From Deminuibacter soli (GTDB lineage: Bacteria; Bacteroidota; Bacteroidia; Chitinophagales; Chitinophagaceae), in contig NZ_QTJU01000016.1 in NCBI RefSeq assembly GCF_003412455.1, positions 1-64,000 of the forward strand: a DNA stretch of 64,000 bases, given 5' to 3'. Under the pieces are notes generated by a model. It was not told the origin of the DNA, searched no databases, and was given only the letters and a program-made list of their open reading frames with translations. Numbering within the stretch: the stretch's first letter is position 1; each line of letters starts with the position of its first letter. Shown here one piece after another: positions 24,147 to 33,361 of the stretch. Both the position numbers and the translations under genes were made by a program.

Positions 24147-27100
24147 ATGTTGACGCCAGTATGGCCCTCCCTTTTCAACAGGTACCTGTTATGGGTATTG
24201 TGTGCAGGTATTTTATTTGCCTGTAACAAAAGCCGCAAGGTAATTGCGGTAGATCCTGCCTTTAGTCAGTATATCAGCGCTTACAGTTCGGGCGTGGTAT
24301 CTAAAAAAAGTACCATCCGCATACAGCTTGCCGCAGATGCCGGTGTAACCCATGCGCTTAACGAAACGGTAAAAGAAAACCTGTTTGACATTTCGCCGGG
24401 TGTTAAAGGAAAAGCATACTGGACAGATGCCCGCACCATCGAGTTTAAGCCTGAAGAAGACCTTAAACCCGACGAGTTGTATGAAGTGCAATTCAAGCTG
24501 GGAAAGGTAATGAATGTGCCCTCCAAATTCAGTGATTTTACTTTTAGCCTGCAAACAATTAGGCCTTCTTTTGAAGTGCAGGATAATGGTCTGCGTGCGT
24601 TTAACAAGGAACGCATGAGCCTGAGCGGGCAAATTGTAACTGCCGATGTGGAAACCTCCGCCAATATTGAAAAAATACTGCAGGCATCATTCAACGGCAG
24701 CGGTATAAAAATAAGCTGGCAGCACAACGAAGCCAACAAAACACATGCATTCGTAATCGACAGCATTAGCCGCACCCATAGTGCAGGCAAATTGTTGCTG
24801 CAATGGAGCGGTGCTGCACTGGGTATGCAGCAGCAGGATAAAAAGGAAATTGAAGTGCCTGCCATCGGTGATTTTAAAGTAATGCAGGTGCGTGCTGTGC
24901 AGGAAGAAGAACAATACGCGCTGGTACAATTCAGCGAACCGCTTGCTGTGGGGCAAACACTCGACGGACTGATCGCTATCAGCAACCAGGAGCAACTGAG
25001 TTATACCATACTGGGCAGTGAAGTAAAAGTATACGCCTCTAACAGGCTGGAAGGTGATTACACGGCAACCGTACATGCAGGTATTGAAGACCAGTATGGC
25101 GAAAAGCTTCCTGGTTCTTTTTCTGCCAACCTGTTTTTTGAGAACAGGCTGCCAGCTGTAAAAATTCATGGCCGTGGTGAAATACTGCCCAACAGCAGCG
25201 GCAAACTGGTACTGCCTTTTGATGCAACGAACCTGAAGGCAGTAGATGTGGCCATCATCAAAATTTATGAGAACAATGTAGCGCAGTTTTTACAGGACAA
25301 TAACCTGGGCGGCGATCAAAACCTGCGCCGTGTAGCCAAACCACTCGTAGAAGCCACGTTAAAGCTGGATGATGACAAAACACTGAACCTGCACAAGAAA
25401 AACCGCTTTTCGCTGGATATAGACAAATACATCCGCACAGAGCCGGGCGCTATTTACCGCGTGTTTATCGGTTTCAAACCTGAATATTCCCTGTATACCT
25501 GCACCACAACAGTTGATGCGAAAGACGGGGAAGAAGGTGAATATTATGAGGATGATAATAACAACGGCGTTGATGATGACGATGCATTCTGGAAACGTTA
25601 TGATACGTATTACCCTTATGGCTATAACTGGGAGCAGCGCGACAATCCCTGCTCAAAATCGTACTTCAACAAAGAACGTTTTGCCAGCCGCAACATTATC
25701 GCAACCAATATCGGTTTAACTGCCAAACGCAGCAATAACAACAACCTGTTCGTATCAGTTAACAATATCATTACCACCGAGCCCATGGGTAACGTGGAAC
25801 TGCAGGTGCTCGATTACCAGCAGCAGGTTATTGCCAAAGCATCGAGCGATAAAGATGGCTGGGCGCTGATACCTTTTAAACGCAAGCCTTATTTGCTGGT
25901 AGCCAAAAGCGGTACGGAGAAAAGTTACCTGAAACTGGATGACGGCAGCAGCCTGCCATTGGGCCGTTTTGATGTGAGTGGTGATGAAGTATCGGGCGGT
26001 ATCAAGGGCTTTATATTTGGTGAGCGTGGTGTATGGCGGCCTGGTGATAGTTTGTACCTGGGCTGTATTGTAGAGGACAAAGACAACACATTGCCCAAAG
26101 ATCATCCCATAGAAATGGATTTGATTTCACCCCGCGGCCAGCTGTATAAGCGTATGGTGCAAACCAATGCGGCCAATGGCTTTAATATCTTTAAAACAGT
26201 AACCGATGCAGATGCGCCTACCGGCAACTGGTTATGTAAAGTGAAAATAGGTGGCGCCAGTTTTGAGAAGAAACTGAAGATAGAAACCGTGATGCCCAAC
26301 AGGCTGAAGATTGATCTTAATTTTAACGGGCTGGATGCATTGGGTAAAAATGCAGCGGTAACCGGAGCGCTCAGTGCACGCTGGTTGTTTGGCGCTACGG
26401 CAGAAAACCTGAAAGCAAGGGTAGATGCGCAGCTGTATAAAAGAACCACCACTTTTCCCAAGTTTAAAGACTATGTATTTGATGACCCTACGGCCGGTTT
26501 CACGGGAGAATCAAAAACCATATTTGATGGTGCGCTGAGTGCAACGGGCACTGCATCTATCAGCCCTGCATTTGAAGCGGGTGACCATGCACCGGGGCAG
26601 CTGCTGGCCAACCTGGTAGTAAAAGTATTTGAGCCGGGAGGTAATTTCAGCATTGATAATATCGCCATGCCGTTTAACCCGTTCAGCAGTTATGCAGGTT
26701 TGCATATGCCTGAGGGAGATAAAACCTGGGGCTATCTTGCAGCAGGTAAAACCCATCGCTTTGATTTGGCTGATGTAGATACCAGGGGTAACCCGCTCAG
26801 TGGCAGCAGCGAACTGAAAATAGAACTATACAAAATACAATGGCGCTGGTGGTGGGATAACAGCGGCGAGGGGCTCAGCAATTTTACACAGAATGAATAC
26901 AACAAGCTGGTGAAAGAAGCAACTGTTACCATCAGCAATGGCCGCGGCAGTTACGATGTAAAACTGGATGATAGTTGGGGCCGTTACCTGCTGCTGGTAA
27001 AAGATACCCACAGCGGGCATGTAACCGGTAAAACATTTTACGTGGATGATGACAGCTGGCAAAGCCGTGCAGGTAATACCGATGCGTCTGCTGCAGCCAT

Positions 27101-29705
27101 GTTGTCTTTTACTTCCGATAAAGAGAAATACAATGTGGGTGATGAAGTAAAACTCACCATACCCAGTAGTAAAGATGCACGTGCATTGATCAGCATTGAA
27201 AATGGCAGCAAGGTGATTAAAACCTACTGGGTTAAAACGGAGCAGGGACAAACCCGCTTTTCATTTAAGGCAACAGCCGATATGGCCCCGAATGTATATG
27301 TAAACGTAAGCCTGATACAGCCACATGCACAAACCGTGAACGACCTGCCGATACGCATGTATGGTGTAATACCTGTTGCAGTAGAAGATAAAAACACGGT
27401 GCTGCACCCGGTAATACAGATGGCGAATGTGATAAGACCTGAGCAGCCAACCAATATCACGGTTTCTGAAAGCAATGGTAAAAGCATGACTTATGTAATT
27501 GCCCTTGTAGATGAAGGCTTGCTCGATCTCACCCACTTTAAAACACCCAACCCGCACGATGGCTTTTTTGCCAAAGAAGCGCTGGGCGTAAAGAGCTGGG
27601 ATTTGTATGACGATGTAATCGGTGCGTGGGGTGGTGAGCTGGAACGCATTCTTACCATTGGCGGTGACGGTGAAGCCACGCTGGCATCCAAAACACGCAG
27701 GGCCAACCGCTTTAAACCGGTGGTACGTTTTATGGGGCCGTTTACCACAGGCGGCGGCAGTAAAACACACCAGTTTACTTTACCGCAATATATGGGCAGT
27801 GTGCGTGCTATGGTAATTGCAGCAGGTGAACATGCATATGGTATGGCAGAGAAAAGTGTGCAGGTGAAAAAGCCGCTGCTATTGCTGGCTACCTTGCCGC
27901 GTGTACTGGGCCCCGGTGAAGAACTGAAGATACCGGTAACGGTGTTTGCTACTGAAAACAATATCCGCACGGTGAACCTGGGTATACAAACCAATCCGTT
28001 TATTGAAGCGAGCGGCACACAAACCGTAAGCTTTACCAAAACAGGTGAACAGCAAACCTATTTCACAGCAAAGGTAAAACCGAACACCGGCATCGGTACT
28101 GTGCACATTACTGCTACCAGCGGTAATGAAAAAGCAGCCTATGATGTGGAGCTGGATATACGCAATGCGAACCCTTACATTACACAGGTAACTGAAGCCA
28201 CGCTGCGTGCAGGGCAAAGCTGGAACACCAATATCGGGATGATTGGCGAGGGCAGCAGCAGTAAGGCTGTACTGGAAGTATCCAGCATACCTGCCATGAA
28301 CCTGGAGAAGCGGCTTAGCTACCTTATTGAGTACCCGCACGGGTGTATTGAACAAACCACTTCAGCGGTTTTCCCGCAGCTGGTGCTGAACAGGCTAACT
28401 GATTTGAGCGATAAGCGCAAAGGCGAGGTAGAACGCAACATTAAAGCAGGTATTCAAAAGATACAGAACTTCCAGACCAGTGACGGCGGGTTCAGCTACT
28501 GGCCAGGCATGGGCACCAGCGATGAATGGGGTACCAGCTATGCCGGTAACTTTTTGCTGGAAGCATCTGCAGCAGGCTACAATGTGCCGGCAGCATTGTT
28601 ACAGCAGTGGCGTGCATACCAGCGCAGCAAGGCATTGGCCTGGAATGTAACAGAAGCACCCTGGTATGGTACAGACTTATTACAGGCTTACCGCCTGTAC
28701 CTGCTGGCACTGGCTAAAGCTCCGGAGCTTGCTGCCATGAACCGTTTGAAAGAATTTAAGTTCCTGTCGCCCGAAGGTAAATGGCGCCTCGCGGCTGCGT
28801 ACCAGCTGATGGGGCAGCAGCAGGTTGCATTACAATTAATCAGCGGGCAGCCAACTACATTCCAGCCGCGACCATATACAGGTGTCACCTTCGGCAGTGA
28901 CCTGCGTGATGAAGCCATGGTGCTGGAGACCTTGACGTTGATGGGGCGCAAGACAGAAGCTGATCAGCTGGTGCGTACCGTGGCAGCCAGTCTGTCGCAG
29001 GAAAGCTGGTACAGCACGCAAACCACGGCCTATGCGTTAATCGCGATCGCTAAATACAGCGGCATTAATGGTAATGGTGAAAAAATTACGGCAGCTGTCA
29101 ACGCCGGTTCTGCGTCTGCAAGCATTAACAGTAAAACGGCTTTGTCTCAAACAACGGTTGGCTGGCAAAACGGGAAGGCCGGTATAAAGGTTACCAACAA
29201 GGGCAACAACATTTTGTATGTACGCGTGATTAACCAGGGGCAGCCGCTAATGGGTGATACAACACCGGTAAATAATAACCCTGCGGTGTTGCAGGTTACT
29301 GTGAACTATACTGCCACCAATGGCCAGCCTATTAATCCTGCCAGTATTAAACAGGGAACTGATTTTGTTGCGAAGGTAACAGTACGTAACCCGGGAGCAC
29401 GTGGGGCTTATTCACAAATGGCTTTGTCGCAGTTGTTCCCCGGCGGATGGGAGATTCTCAATACCCGTTTGTACAACAGTGAAGGTGCCTTTAAATCATC
29501 TCCCAGCGATTATATGGATATCCGAGATGACCGGGTGTACCAGTATTTCAATATTAAAGCCGGTGAAACACTTACGTATTATGTGCAGCTCAATGCGGCT
29601 TACCCGGGTAAGTTTTTCTGGCCGGGTGTTTATTGTGAAGCTATGTACGATCATACCATTAGTGGTGGCGTGAGCGGCAGGTGGGTGGAGGTGCTGGCGC
29701 AGTGA
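24147..29705 (+). CDS. Alpha-2-macroglobulin family lipoprotein with thioester
   Basis: The 1852-residue protein has a lipoprotein signal (LLWVLCAGILFAC, acylated Cys26), giving a periplasmic lipid-anchored bacterial alpha-2-macroglobulin that traps attacking proteases. It has successive MG/BRD-like beta domains, the A2M central segment near LFTATENNIRT-type strands, and a thioester motif in YPHGCIEQTTSAV (Cys1400, Gln1403) followed by the alpha-toroid TED domain (GGFSYWPG). An unusual acidic insertion (DDNNNGVDDDDAFWKRYD, near residue 480) interrupts an early domain. The usual partner PBP1C is not adjacent. ATG 24147 is chosen so the signal peptide is N-terminal; TTG 24114 also lies in frame. 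Confidence 0.9.
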   Translation: MLTPVWPSLFNRYLLWVLCAGILFACNKSRKVIAVDPAFSQYISAYSSGVVSKKSTIRIQLAADAGVTHALNETVKENLFDISPGVKGKAYWTDARTIEFKPEEDLKPDELYEVQFKLGKVMNVPSKFSDFTFSLQTIRPSFEVQDNGLRAFNKERMSLSGQIVTADVETSANIEKILQASFNGSGIKISWQHNEANKTHAFVIDSISRTHSAGKLLLQWSGAALGMQQQDKKEIEVPAIGDFKVMQVRAVQEEEQYALVQFSEPLAVGQTLDGLIAISNQEQLSYTILGSEVKVYASNRLEGDYTATVHAGIEDQYGEKLPGSFSANLFFENRLPAVKIHGRGEILPNSSGKLVLPFDATNLKAVDVAIIKIYENNVAQFLQDNNLGGDQNLRRVAKPLVEATLKLDDDKTLNLHKKNRFSLDIDKYIRTEPGAIYRVFIGFKPEYSLYTCTTTVDAKDGEEGEYYEDDNNNGVDDDDAFWKRYDTYYPYGYNWEQRDNPCSKSYFNKERFASRNIIATNIGLTAKRSNNNNLFVSVNNIITTEPMGNVELQVLDYQQQVIAKASSDKDGWALIPFKRKPYLLVAKSGTEKSYLKLDDGSSLPLGRFDVSGDEVSGGIKGFIFGERGVWRPGDSLYLGCIVEDKDNTLPKDHPIEMDLISPRGQLYKRMVQTNAANGFNIFKTVTDADAPTGNWLCKVKIGGASFEKKLKIETVMPNRLKIDLNFNGLDALGKNAAVTGALSARWLFGATAENLKARVDAQLYKRTTTFPKFKDYVFDDPTAGFTGESKTIFDGALSATGTASISPAFEAGDHAPGQLLANLVVKVFEPGGNFSIDNIAMPFNPFSSYAGLHMPEGDKTWGYLAAGKTHRFDLADVDTRGNPLSGSSELKIELYKIQWRWWWDNSGEGLSNFTQNEYNKLVKEATVTISNGRGSYDVKLDDSWGRYLLLVKDTHSGHVTGKTFYVDDDSWQSRAGNTDASAAAMLSFTSDKEKYNVGDEVKLTIPSSKDARALISIENGSKVIKTYWVKTEQGQTRFSFKATADMAPNVYVNVSLIQPHAQTVNDLPIRMYGVIPVAVEDKNTVLHPVIQMANVIRPEQPTNITVSESNGKSMTYVIALVDEGLLDLTHFKTPNPHDGFFAKEALGVKSWDLYDDVIGAWGGELERILTIGGDGEATLASKTRRANRFKPVVRFMGPFTTGGGSKTHQFTLPQYMGSVRAMVIAAGEHAYGMAEKSVQVKKPLLLLATLPRVLGPGEELKIPVTVFATENNIRTVNLGIQTNPFIEASGTQTVSFTKTGEQQTYFTAKVKPNTGIGTVHITATSGNEKAAYDVELDIRNANPYITQVTEATLRAGQSWNTNIGMIGEGSSSKAVLEVSSIPAMNLEKRLSYLIEYPHGCIEQTTSAVFPQLVLNRLTDLSDKRKGEVERNIKAGIQKIQNFQTSDGGFSYWPGMGTSDEWGTSYAGNFLLEASAAGYNVPAALLQQWRAYQRSKALAWNVTEAPWYGTDLLQAYRLYLLALAKAPELAAMNRLKEFKFLSPEGKWRLAAAYQLMGQQQVALQLISGQPTTFQPRPYTGVTFGSDLRDEAMVLETLTLMGRKTEADQLVRTVAASLSQESWYSTQTTAYALIAIAKYSGINGNGEKITAAVNAGSASASINSKTALSQTTVGWQNGKAGIKVTNKGNNILYVRVINQGQPLMGDTTPVNNNPAVLQVTVNYTATNGQPINPASIKQGTDFVAKVTVRNPGARGAYSQMALSQLFPGGWEILNTRLYNSEGAFKSSPSDYMDIRDDRVYQYFNIKAGETLTYYVQLNAAYPGKFFWPGVYCEAMYDHTISGGVSGRWVEVLAQ

Positions 29706-29718
29706 GGGGCGTGAGCCG

Positions 29719-29732
29719 GTGAATAGTGAATA
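29719..29732 (+). repeat. Heptad array, family A (GTGAATA x2)
   Basis: Two perfect units lie 14 bp after the A2M stop codon and upstream of the palindrome at 29749 and the terminator at 29802. Confidence 0.55.
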
Positions 29733-29748
29733 GGCAAAATATCCTGCC

Positions 29749-29772
29749 CATGCCGGTGTCCTCACCGGTATG
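29749..29772. repeat. Palindromic element with GTGTCCTCAC core (copy 2)
   Basis: The stem CATGCCGGTG / CACCGGTATG flanks TCCT; one position is G-T. The core GGTGTCCTCACC is shared with 42011. Confidence 0.7.
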
Positions 29773-29801
29773 TTCTTCCGGCACAAGAAACAAGACATAA
29801 C

Positions 29802-29839
29802 AAAGAGCGTAGCGGGCATGCCCACTGCGCTCTTTTTAT
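29802..29839 (+). terminator. Terminator of the A2M gene
   Basis: The stem AAAGAGCG / CGCTCTTT encloses a GGGCATGCCC inner palindrome and is followed by T5. Confidence 0.75.
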
Positions 29840-29988
29840 TTCCTGGTTACATAGATGTTTGTGAATTTAGCAGCAGTAAATAGCGGGCGGTGAGGAAATA
29901 TCTCCCGGCAGGCGCTATTCAACAGCCAGAAATTGAATGCGATAACTTGTGGCAGGAGATTTGGCACTCATCCGTAAAGCAATTAACT

Positions 29989-30471
29989 ATGTTCAGGAAT
30001 CTGCATATCTTATCTTATCTCAAATATTCAGTGGTAGCAGCGCTATTGTATTGCATACCGATGTTCTTCTTCCTAATGAAAGCCGATTACGAAAAGGCAT
30101 GGTTGCTCTATCTTGGCAATGCTTTGTTCATGGCGTATATGTTTGTATTTGCTATGATGTATAATATCAGCAAACGCGATCCACAAGCTATCAGCTCCAT
30201 CGCCGCAGCGCATGTTGTTACGTTCCTGGCCATTGCAGTTATTTTTGTTGTTTCACTGCTGCTGGTATTTATCATGGTGCCGGGATTGGTATCTGCTGGT
30301 CCGGCGGACAGAACTATGTCAGATACACCTGTCAATATGGTGCATGGCAAAACCAATGGAATGCTGTTTATCCTGTACATTGATATGTTGCTGGGTAACT
30401 TTGCAGCGGGTTCGTTCGTGGCGATTATTACTTCGTATATGGCGAAGAAGGGCCGACCCCAAAGTGAGTAG
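29989..30471 (+). CDS. Small integral membrane protein, unknown
   Basis: The protein is 160 residues from ATG 29989 (MFRNLHILSYLKYSVV). Four hydrophobic helices lie near 10-30, 38-58, 68-95 and 128-150. I do not recognise the family. Its last codons (AGT GAG TAG) are the first unit of a family A heptad array, so the C-terminal Ser-Glu and the stop come from the repeat. Upstream codons to 29890 are open but lack support. Confidence 0.7.
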   Translation: MFRNLHILSYLKYSVVAALLYCIPMFFFLMKADYEKAWLLYLGNALFMAYMFVFAMMYNISKRDPQAISSIAAAHVVTFLAIAVIFVVSLLLVFIMVPGLVSAGPADRTMSDTPVNMVHGKTNGMLFILYIDMLLGNFAAGSFVAIITSYMAKKGRPQSE

Positions 30472-30499
30472 TGAGTGGTCATAAACCATCAAACCATCA
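30464..30499 (+). repeat. Mixed array: heptad family A then octad family D
   Basis: GTGAGTA and GTGAGTG run through the stop codon of the preceding gene. Two perfect AACCATCA octads follow at 30484-30499. Confidence 0.6.
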
Positions 30500-30508
30500 T
30501 CTCTGCTA

Positions 30509-31633
30509 TTATTCGAGGTGAATGCCGGGTAACTGATCTAACCGCGCTACAATGCCCCATCCGTAGAAGTTGTTTGCTACACCTATGAGTAACGTATTAT
30601 CGCCTGCCTTTAACGGAACGCTGAAACTGGTATTGTCGATGGTGCAGCGGCCTTCGGGTTCTTTCATAATGGGAGAGCCATAGGTGTTCCTGTCTACATA
30701 TAAAAACCTGCCGTTGAGCAAAATCCATACATCATCACTGAAGCCCAGCTGCATTTTGCGCGTTTGCGCAGAATCTGCGTGTATATTGGTTTGCAGCCAT
30801 ACCAGCCTGCGTTGTTTGCTGCCGCCAAACTGGCGGGTAAGGTTAATTAATCCGCGGCGTTCTGCCCAAATGGTATCCCAGGCAGCATTGGCTGCGGGAA
30901 TATAATGCTGGCTGAACTCTACCGAATCGGGCACTACAATGGGTTTGCCGAGCAACCATTTGCGCAGGTATTGGGGATCGTTGGCAGTAGGGTCTGGTCC
31001 GGGGAAGGCGGGTAAATTGCCTGTTGCACCGGGCTGTATTACCAGGTTGGCGATGTTTACGGTACCCTGAAAGGCAAGCGCGCCGTGCGGACTATCACCT
31101 TCCAGTATGGGTATATTAAGGGTGGGTGTGGTGCTGTTTACATAAACCTGCATCTGCCTGCCGTTGATCACCAGTTTTACGTGGTTCCACTCATTGGCGG
31201 CAAAGCGGGCATTGCCCTGGTAATGAAATAGCATATCCCATAAATTCACACCTTTTATTGTGGGTGTATATTGTATGGCATCAATGGCGCTGTTATTGCC
31301 TGCACGCTGGGTGCGGAAATAGAAACACTCATTGTTGTCTTTCCCGGCATAGCGGAAATAAAACGAACTGAAATACCTGTCAGACGGCTCTATGTCGAAC
31401 TCGATGGTGCCGTCGGTGAAATCAACATCTTTTAACACGGCCGTAGTGGCACCGCCCTGTAGCTGCATGGCTTGCTTCGATTTGTATTCGCCAAAGGTGA
31501 CTACGCCATGGGCCGTATCCCAATTGCCGGCAGTTAAGGCAACGTTAATAACGGAAGGCTGGGCTTTGTTTTTCTGGGCAATGGCCTGCAGGGATAAAAA
31601 CAATAAGAAAACTGCGGTTAATTTTTGGAACAT
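30509..31633 (-). CDS. Secreted LamG/concanavalin-like protein
   Basis: The protein is 374 residues from ATG 31633, with a signal peptide (FLLFLSLQAIAQ). The N-terminal half (about 25-215) reads as a beta-sandwich of the LamG / 3-keto-disaccharide-hydrolase type (GTIEFDIEPSDRYFSSFYFRY, NEWNHVKLVINGRQMQVYVN). The C-terminal part (about 235-374) is a second beta domain with DVWILLNGRFLYVDRN and LKAGDNTLLIGVANNFYGWG, resembling a jelly-roll carbohydrate-binding module. No catalytic residues are identified. It is divergently transcribed from a membrane sensor with a similar C-terminal domain (31818). The frame is open to 31840, but that would bury the signal peptide. Confidence 0.75.
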   Translation of the reverse strand: MFQKLTAVFLLFLSLQAIAQKNKAQPSVINVALTAGNWDTAHGVVTFGEYKSKQAMQLQGGATTAVLKDVDFTDGTIEFDIEPSDRYFSSFYFRYAGKDNNECFYFRTQRAGNNSAIDAIQYTPTIKGVNLWDMLFHYQGNARFAANEWNHVKLVINGRQMQVYVNSTTPTLNIPILEGDSPHGALAFQGTVNIANLVIQPGATGNLPAFPGPDPTANDPQYLRKWLLGKPIVVPDSVEFSQHYIPAANAAWDTIWAERRGLINLTRQFGGSKQRRLVWLQTNIHADSAQTRKMQLGFSDDVWILLNGRFLYVDRNTYGSPIMKEPEGRCTIDNTSFSVPLKAGDNTLLIGVANNFYGWGIVARLDQLPGIHLE

Positions 31634-31670
31634 GAGAAGTAAGGTTTGAACTTTAGAGAATGATACGTAC

Positions 31671-31684
31671 TTCACAAAAGTGAA
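31671..31684. promoter_or_regulatory. Small palindrome upstream of the LamG-like gene
   Basis: TTCAC-AAAA-GTGAA lies 37 bp before the start codon of the 30509-31633 gene, in the divergent promoter region. It is a candidate operator only. Confidence 0.3.
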
Positions 31685-31720
31685 AAACCTGCACAGCAAT
31701 GCGGCAACAAGGCCGCGCCA

Positions 31721-31740
31721 AGTTGATGCAAGTTGATGCA
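31721..31740 (+). repeat. Tandem direct repeat AGTTGATGCA x2 in divergent promoter region
   Basis: Two perfect adjacent 10-bp copies lie between the divergent LamG-like and sensor genes. Helical-turn spacing makes them a plausible binding site for the sensor's N-terminal domain. Confidence 0.4.
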
Positions 31741-31797
31741 ACACCGTAACCGGTTGATTTGCAAACGGGTATCTCGCTTTCACATGCACACCAGGGG

Positions 31798-31816
31798 AAA
31801 CAAACAATGTTTGTTT
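31798..31816. promoter_or_regulatory. Perfect 8-bp inverted repeat abutting the sensor start codon
   Basis: AAACAAAC-AAT-GTTTGTTT ends one base before ATG 31818. It could be an autoregulatory operator or an RNA hairpin that limits translation. Confidence 0.45.
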
Positions 31817-31817
31817 T

Positions 31818-33116
31818 ATGACGCAATATGCCGATGACATTTGCCTGCCTTATTGTTTGCAGGCGGTTGAAGTCAAATTGGGCCGCGGTGACAGCACCGG
31901 TTGGTCAGGTTATGACTTTGAAAAACTGGGCGAAGCCATTCTCGCCGATACCGGTGTGAACCTCAGCATTACCACACTCAAACGGTTGTGGGGAAAACTG
32001 AAGTATGATAACCTGCCCACCGTTAACACGTTGAATACGCTGGCACGTTATGCAGGGCATGCAGACTGGCAGGCTTTTAAGCAACAGTGTGCAGTAGAAG
32101 CTGCCACCGTGCCCCCACCTGTACCGGCAATGGATAGGCCATTGCCTGGCCCGCGCGCGGCGAAGCTTGTTAAAAAGCGCTGGCTGTACCTGCTGCCGGG
32201 ATTAACAGGTTTGTTACTCGTGGTGTATGTAAGCATTGCGTATAAAAGTCATGCACCTGCCGGCACACTGGTAAACACGGCCGGCTATAGTTTCAGCAGC
32301 AAAACAACGGTGGCATCCGGAGTACCCAGCTCGGTGGTGTTTAGTTATAATGCCAGTGAAAGCCCGAGCGATTCGGTGTTTATTGCCCAAAGCTGGGATG
32401 TAAGCCGTAAGGTGGCGGTGCCTAAAAATCAAACCCGTTATTCTACTATTTATTACTACCCCGGTTATTTCAGGGCCAAGCTGATGATTGGTGCACAGAT
32501 TGTTAAAGAACATGATCTTTTTATCAACTCCGGCGGCTGGATGGCGTTGGTGCATCGTGATCCCATTCCCTTGTATCTTAAACAGGAAGAATACCTGCGC
32601 AGCGATCGCCTCGAGGTAAATGCTGCAACGCTTCAATCGCACAACCTGGATATGCAGCCATTGCCACCGCAGCTGCAGTTTATTAATGTAAAAGATATGG
32701 GGCCGCTGCGCACAGACAATTTTGTTTTTGAAACTGCTGTTAAGAGCGATTATAAGGAAGGAGCAGCTGCCTGCCAGTATGTGCGCGTTTTGTTGCTGTG
32801 TAAGAATGATGTGTTTATTATCCCCTTGTGTGCAAAGGGATGCGTGGGTGATATTGGTCTGGCTGCAGCAGGTGTCCAGGTAACCAGTGCCAATGCTGAT
32901 TTGTCGGGCTTTGGCTGCGACTTAAGCAACTGGGTAAAGCTGCGCGTAGAAGCACACAATAAGCAGGTGCATTTTTATGTGAATGATCACGAGGCTTATA
33001 GTTTAACCTTTCCCAATGCACCCTGTGATATTGTGGGGGTGCAATACCGGTTTAATGGTACGGGGGCGATAAAGGATACGAGATTTATAGATGGGAAGCG
33101 GGTGGTGCAGTTGTGA
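31818..33116 (+). CDS. Putative one-protein transmembrane sensor (HTH-like N-terminus, extracytoplasmic LamG-like C-terminus)
   Basis: This encodes 432 residues. Residues about 30-90 form an all-helical domain (FEKLGEAILADTGVNLSITT, then TLNTLARYAGHADWQAF) that looks like a repressor-type DNA-binding or adaptor domain. A Pro-rich linker and one transmembrane helix (about 121-141) follow. The rest is extracytoplasmic: an Ig-like segment (SSVVFSYNASESPSDSVF, YYYPGYFRAKLM) and then a concanavalin-like domain (NWVKLRVEAHNKQVHFYVND). The layout, DNA-binding-like domain inside and ligand domain outside, suggests direct transmembrane signalling to DNA. I recall similar proteins as common in Bacteroidota but without a defined function. 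The divergent secreted LamG-like protein may be its target or partner. Confidence 0.7.
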   Translation: MTQYADDICLPYCLQAVEVKLGRGDSTGWSGYDFEKLGEAILADTGVNLSITTLKRLWGKLKYDNLPTVNTLNTLARYAGHADWQAFKQQCAVEAATVPPPVPAMDRPLPGPRAAKLVKKRWLYLLPGLTGLLLVVYVSIAYKSHAPAGTLVNTAGYSFSSKTTVASGVPSSVVFSYNASESPSDSVFIAQSWDVSRKVAVPKNQTRYSTIYYYPGYFRAKLMIGAQIVKEHDLFINSGGWMALVHRDPIPLYLKQEEYLRSDRLEVNAATLQSHNLDMQPLPPQLQFINVKDMGPLRTDNFVFETAVKSDYKEGAAACQYVRVLLLCKNDVFIIPLCAKGCVGDIGLAAAGVQVTSANADLSGFGCDLSNWVKLRVEAHNKQVHFYVNDHEAYSLTFPNAPCDIVGVQYRFNGTGAIKDTRFIDGKRVVQL

Positions 33117-33126
33117 GGAAAAGCGG

Positions 33127-33154
33127 GTGAATAGTGAATGGTCAGTAGTGAAAT
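33127..33154 (+). repeat. Heptad array, family A (four units)
   Basis: GTGAATA, GTGAATG, GTCAGTA and GTGAAAT lie in register, 10 bp after the sensor stop codon. The remaining bases to 33361 show no further gene. Confidence 0.6.
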
Positions 33155-33361
33155 ACAAAGCAAATGTGAATTGGAATCGGTGCAGAAATTTAAGAATCGG
33201 CAGTATGATAAAGAATTAGTTATGAATGAATGATGCGATCACTATAACCTGGCCTATTAGCCTGGGGTGCCTGTACTGTTAGCGTTACGTTATAATGAAA
33301 CCTGCCATGTAATTTCTGCCTTGTGTTTGCGTCTCATATATAAGAACAAAAAGCACGAGAT

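Noticed and set aside
31818-33116. Treating the sensor protein as a FecR-type anti-sigma factor
   Set aside because: It has one TM helix and an outer domain, but no FecR or DUF4974 motifs and no sigma gene beside it.
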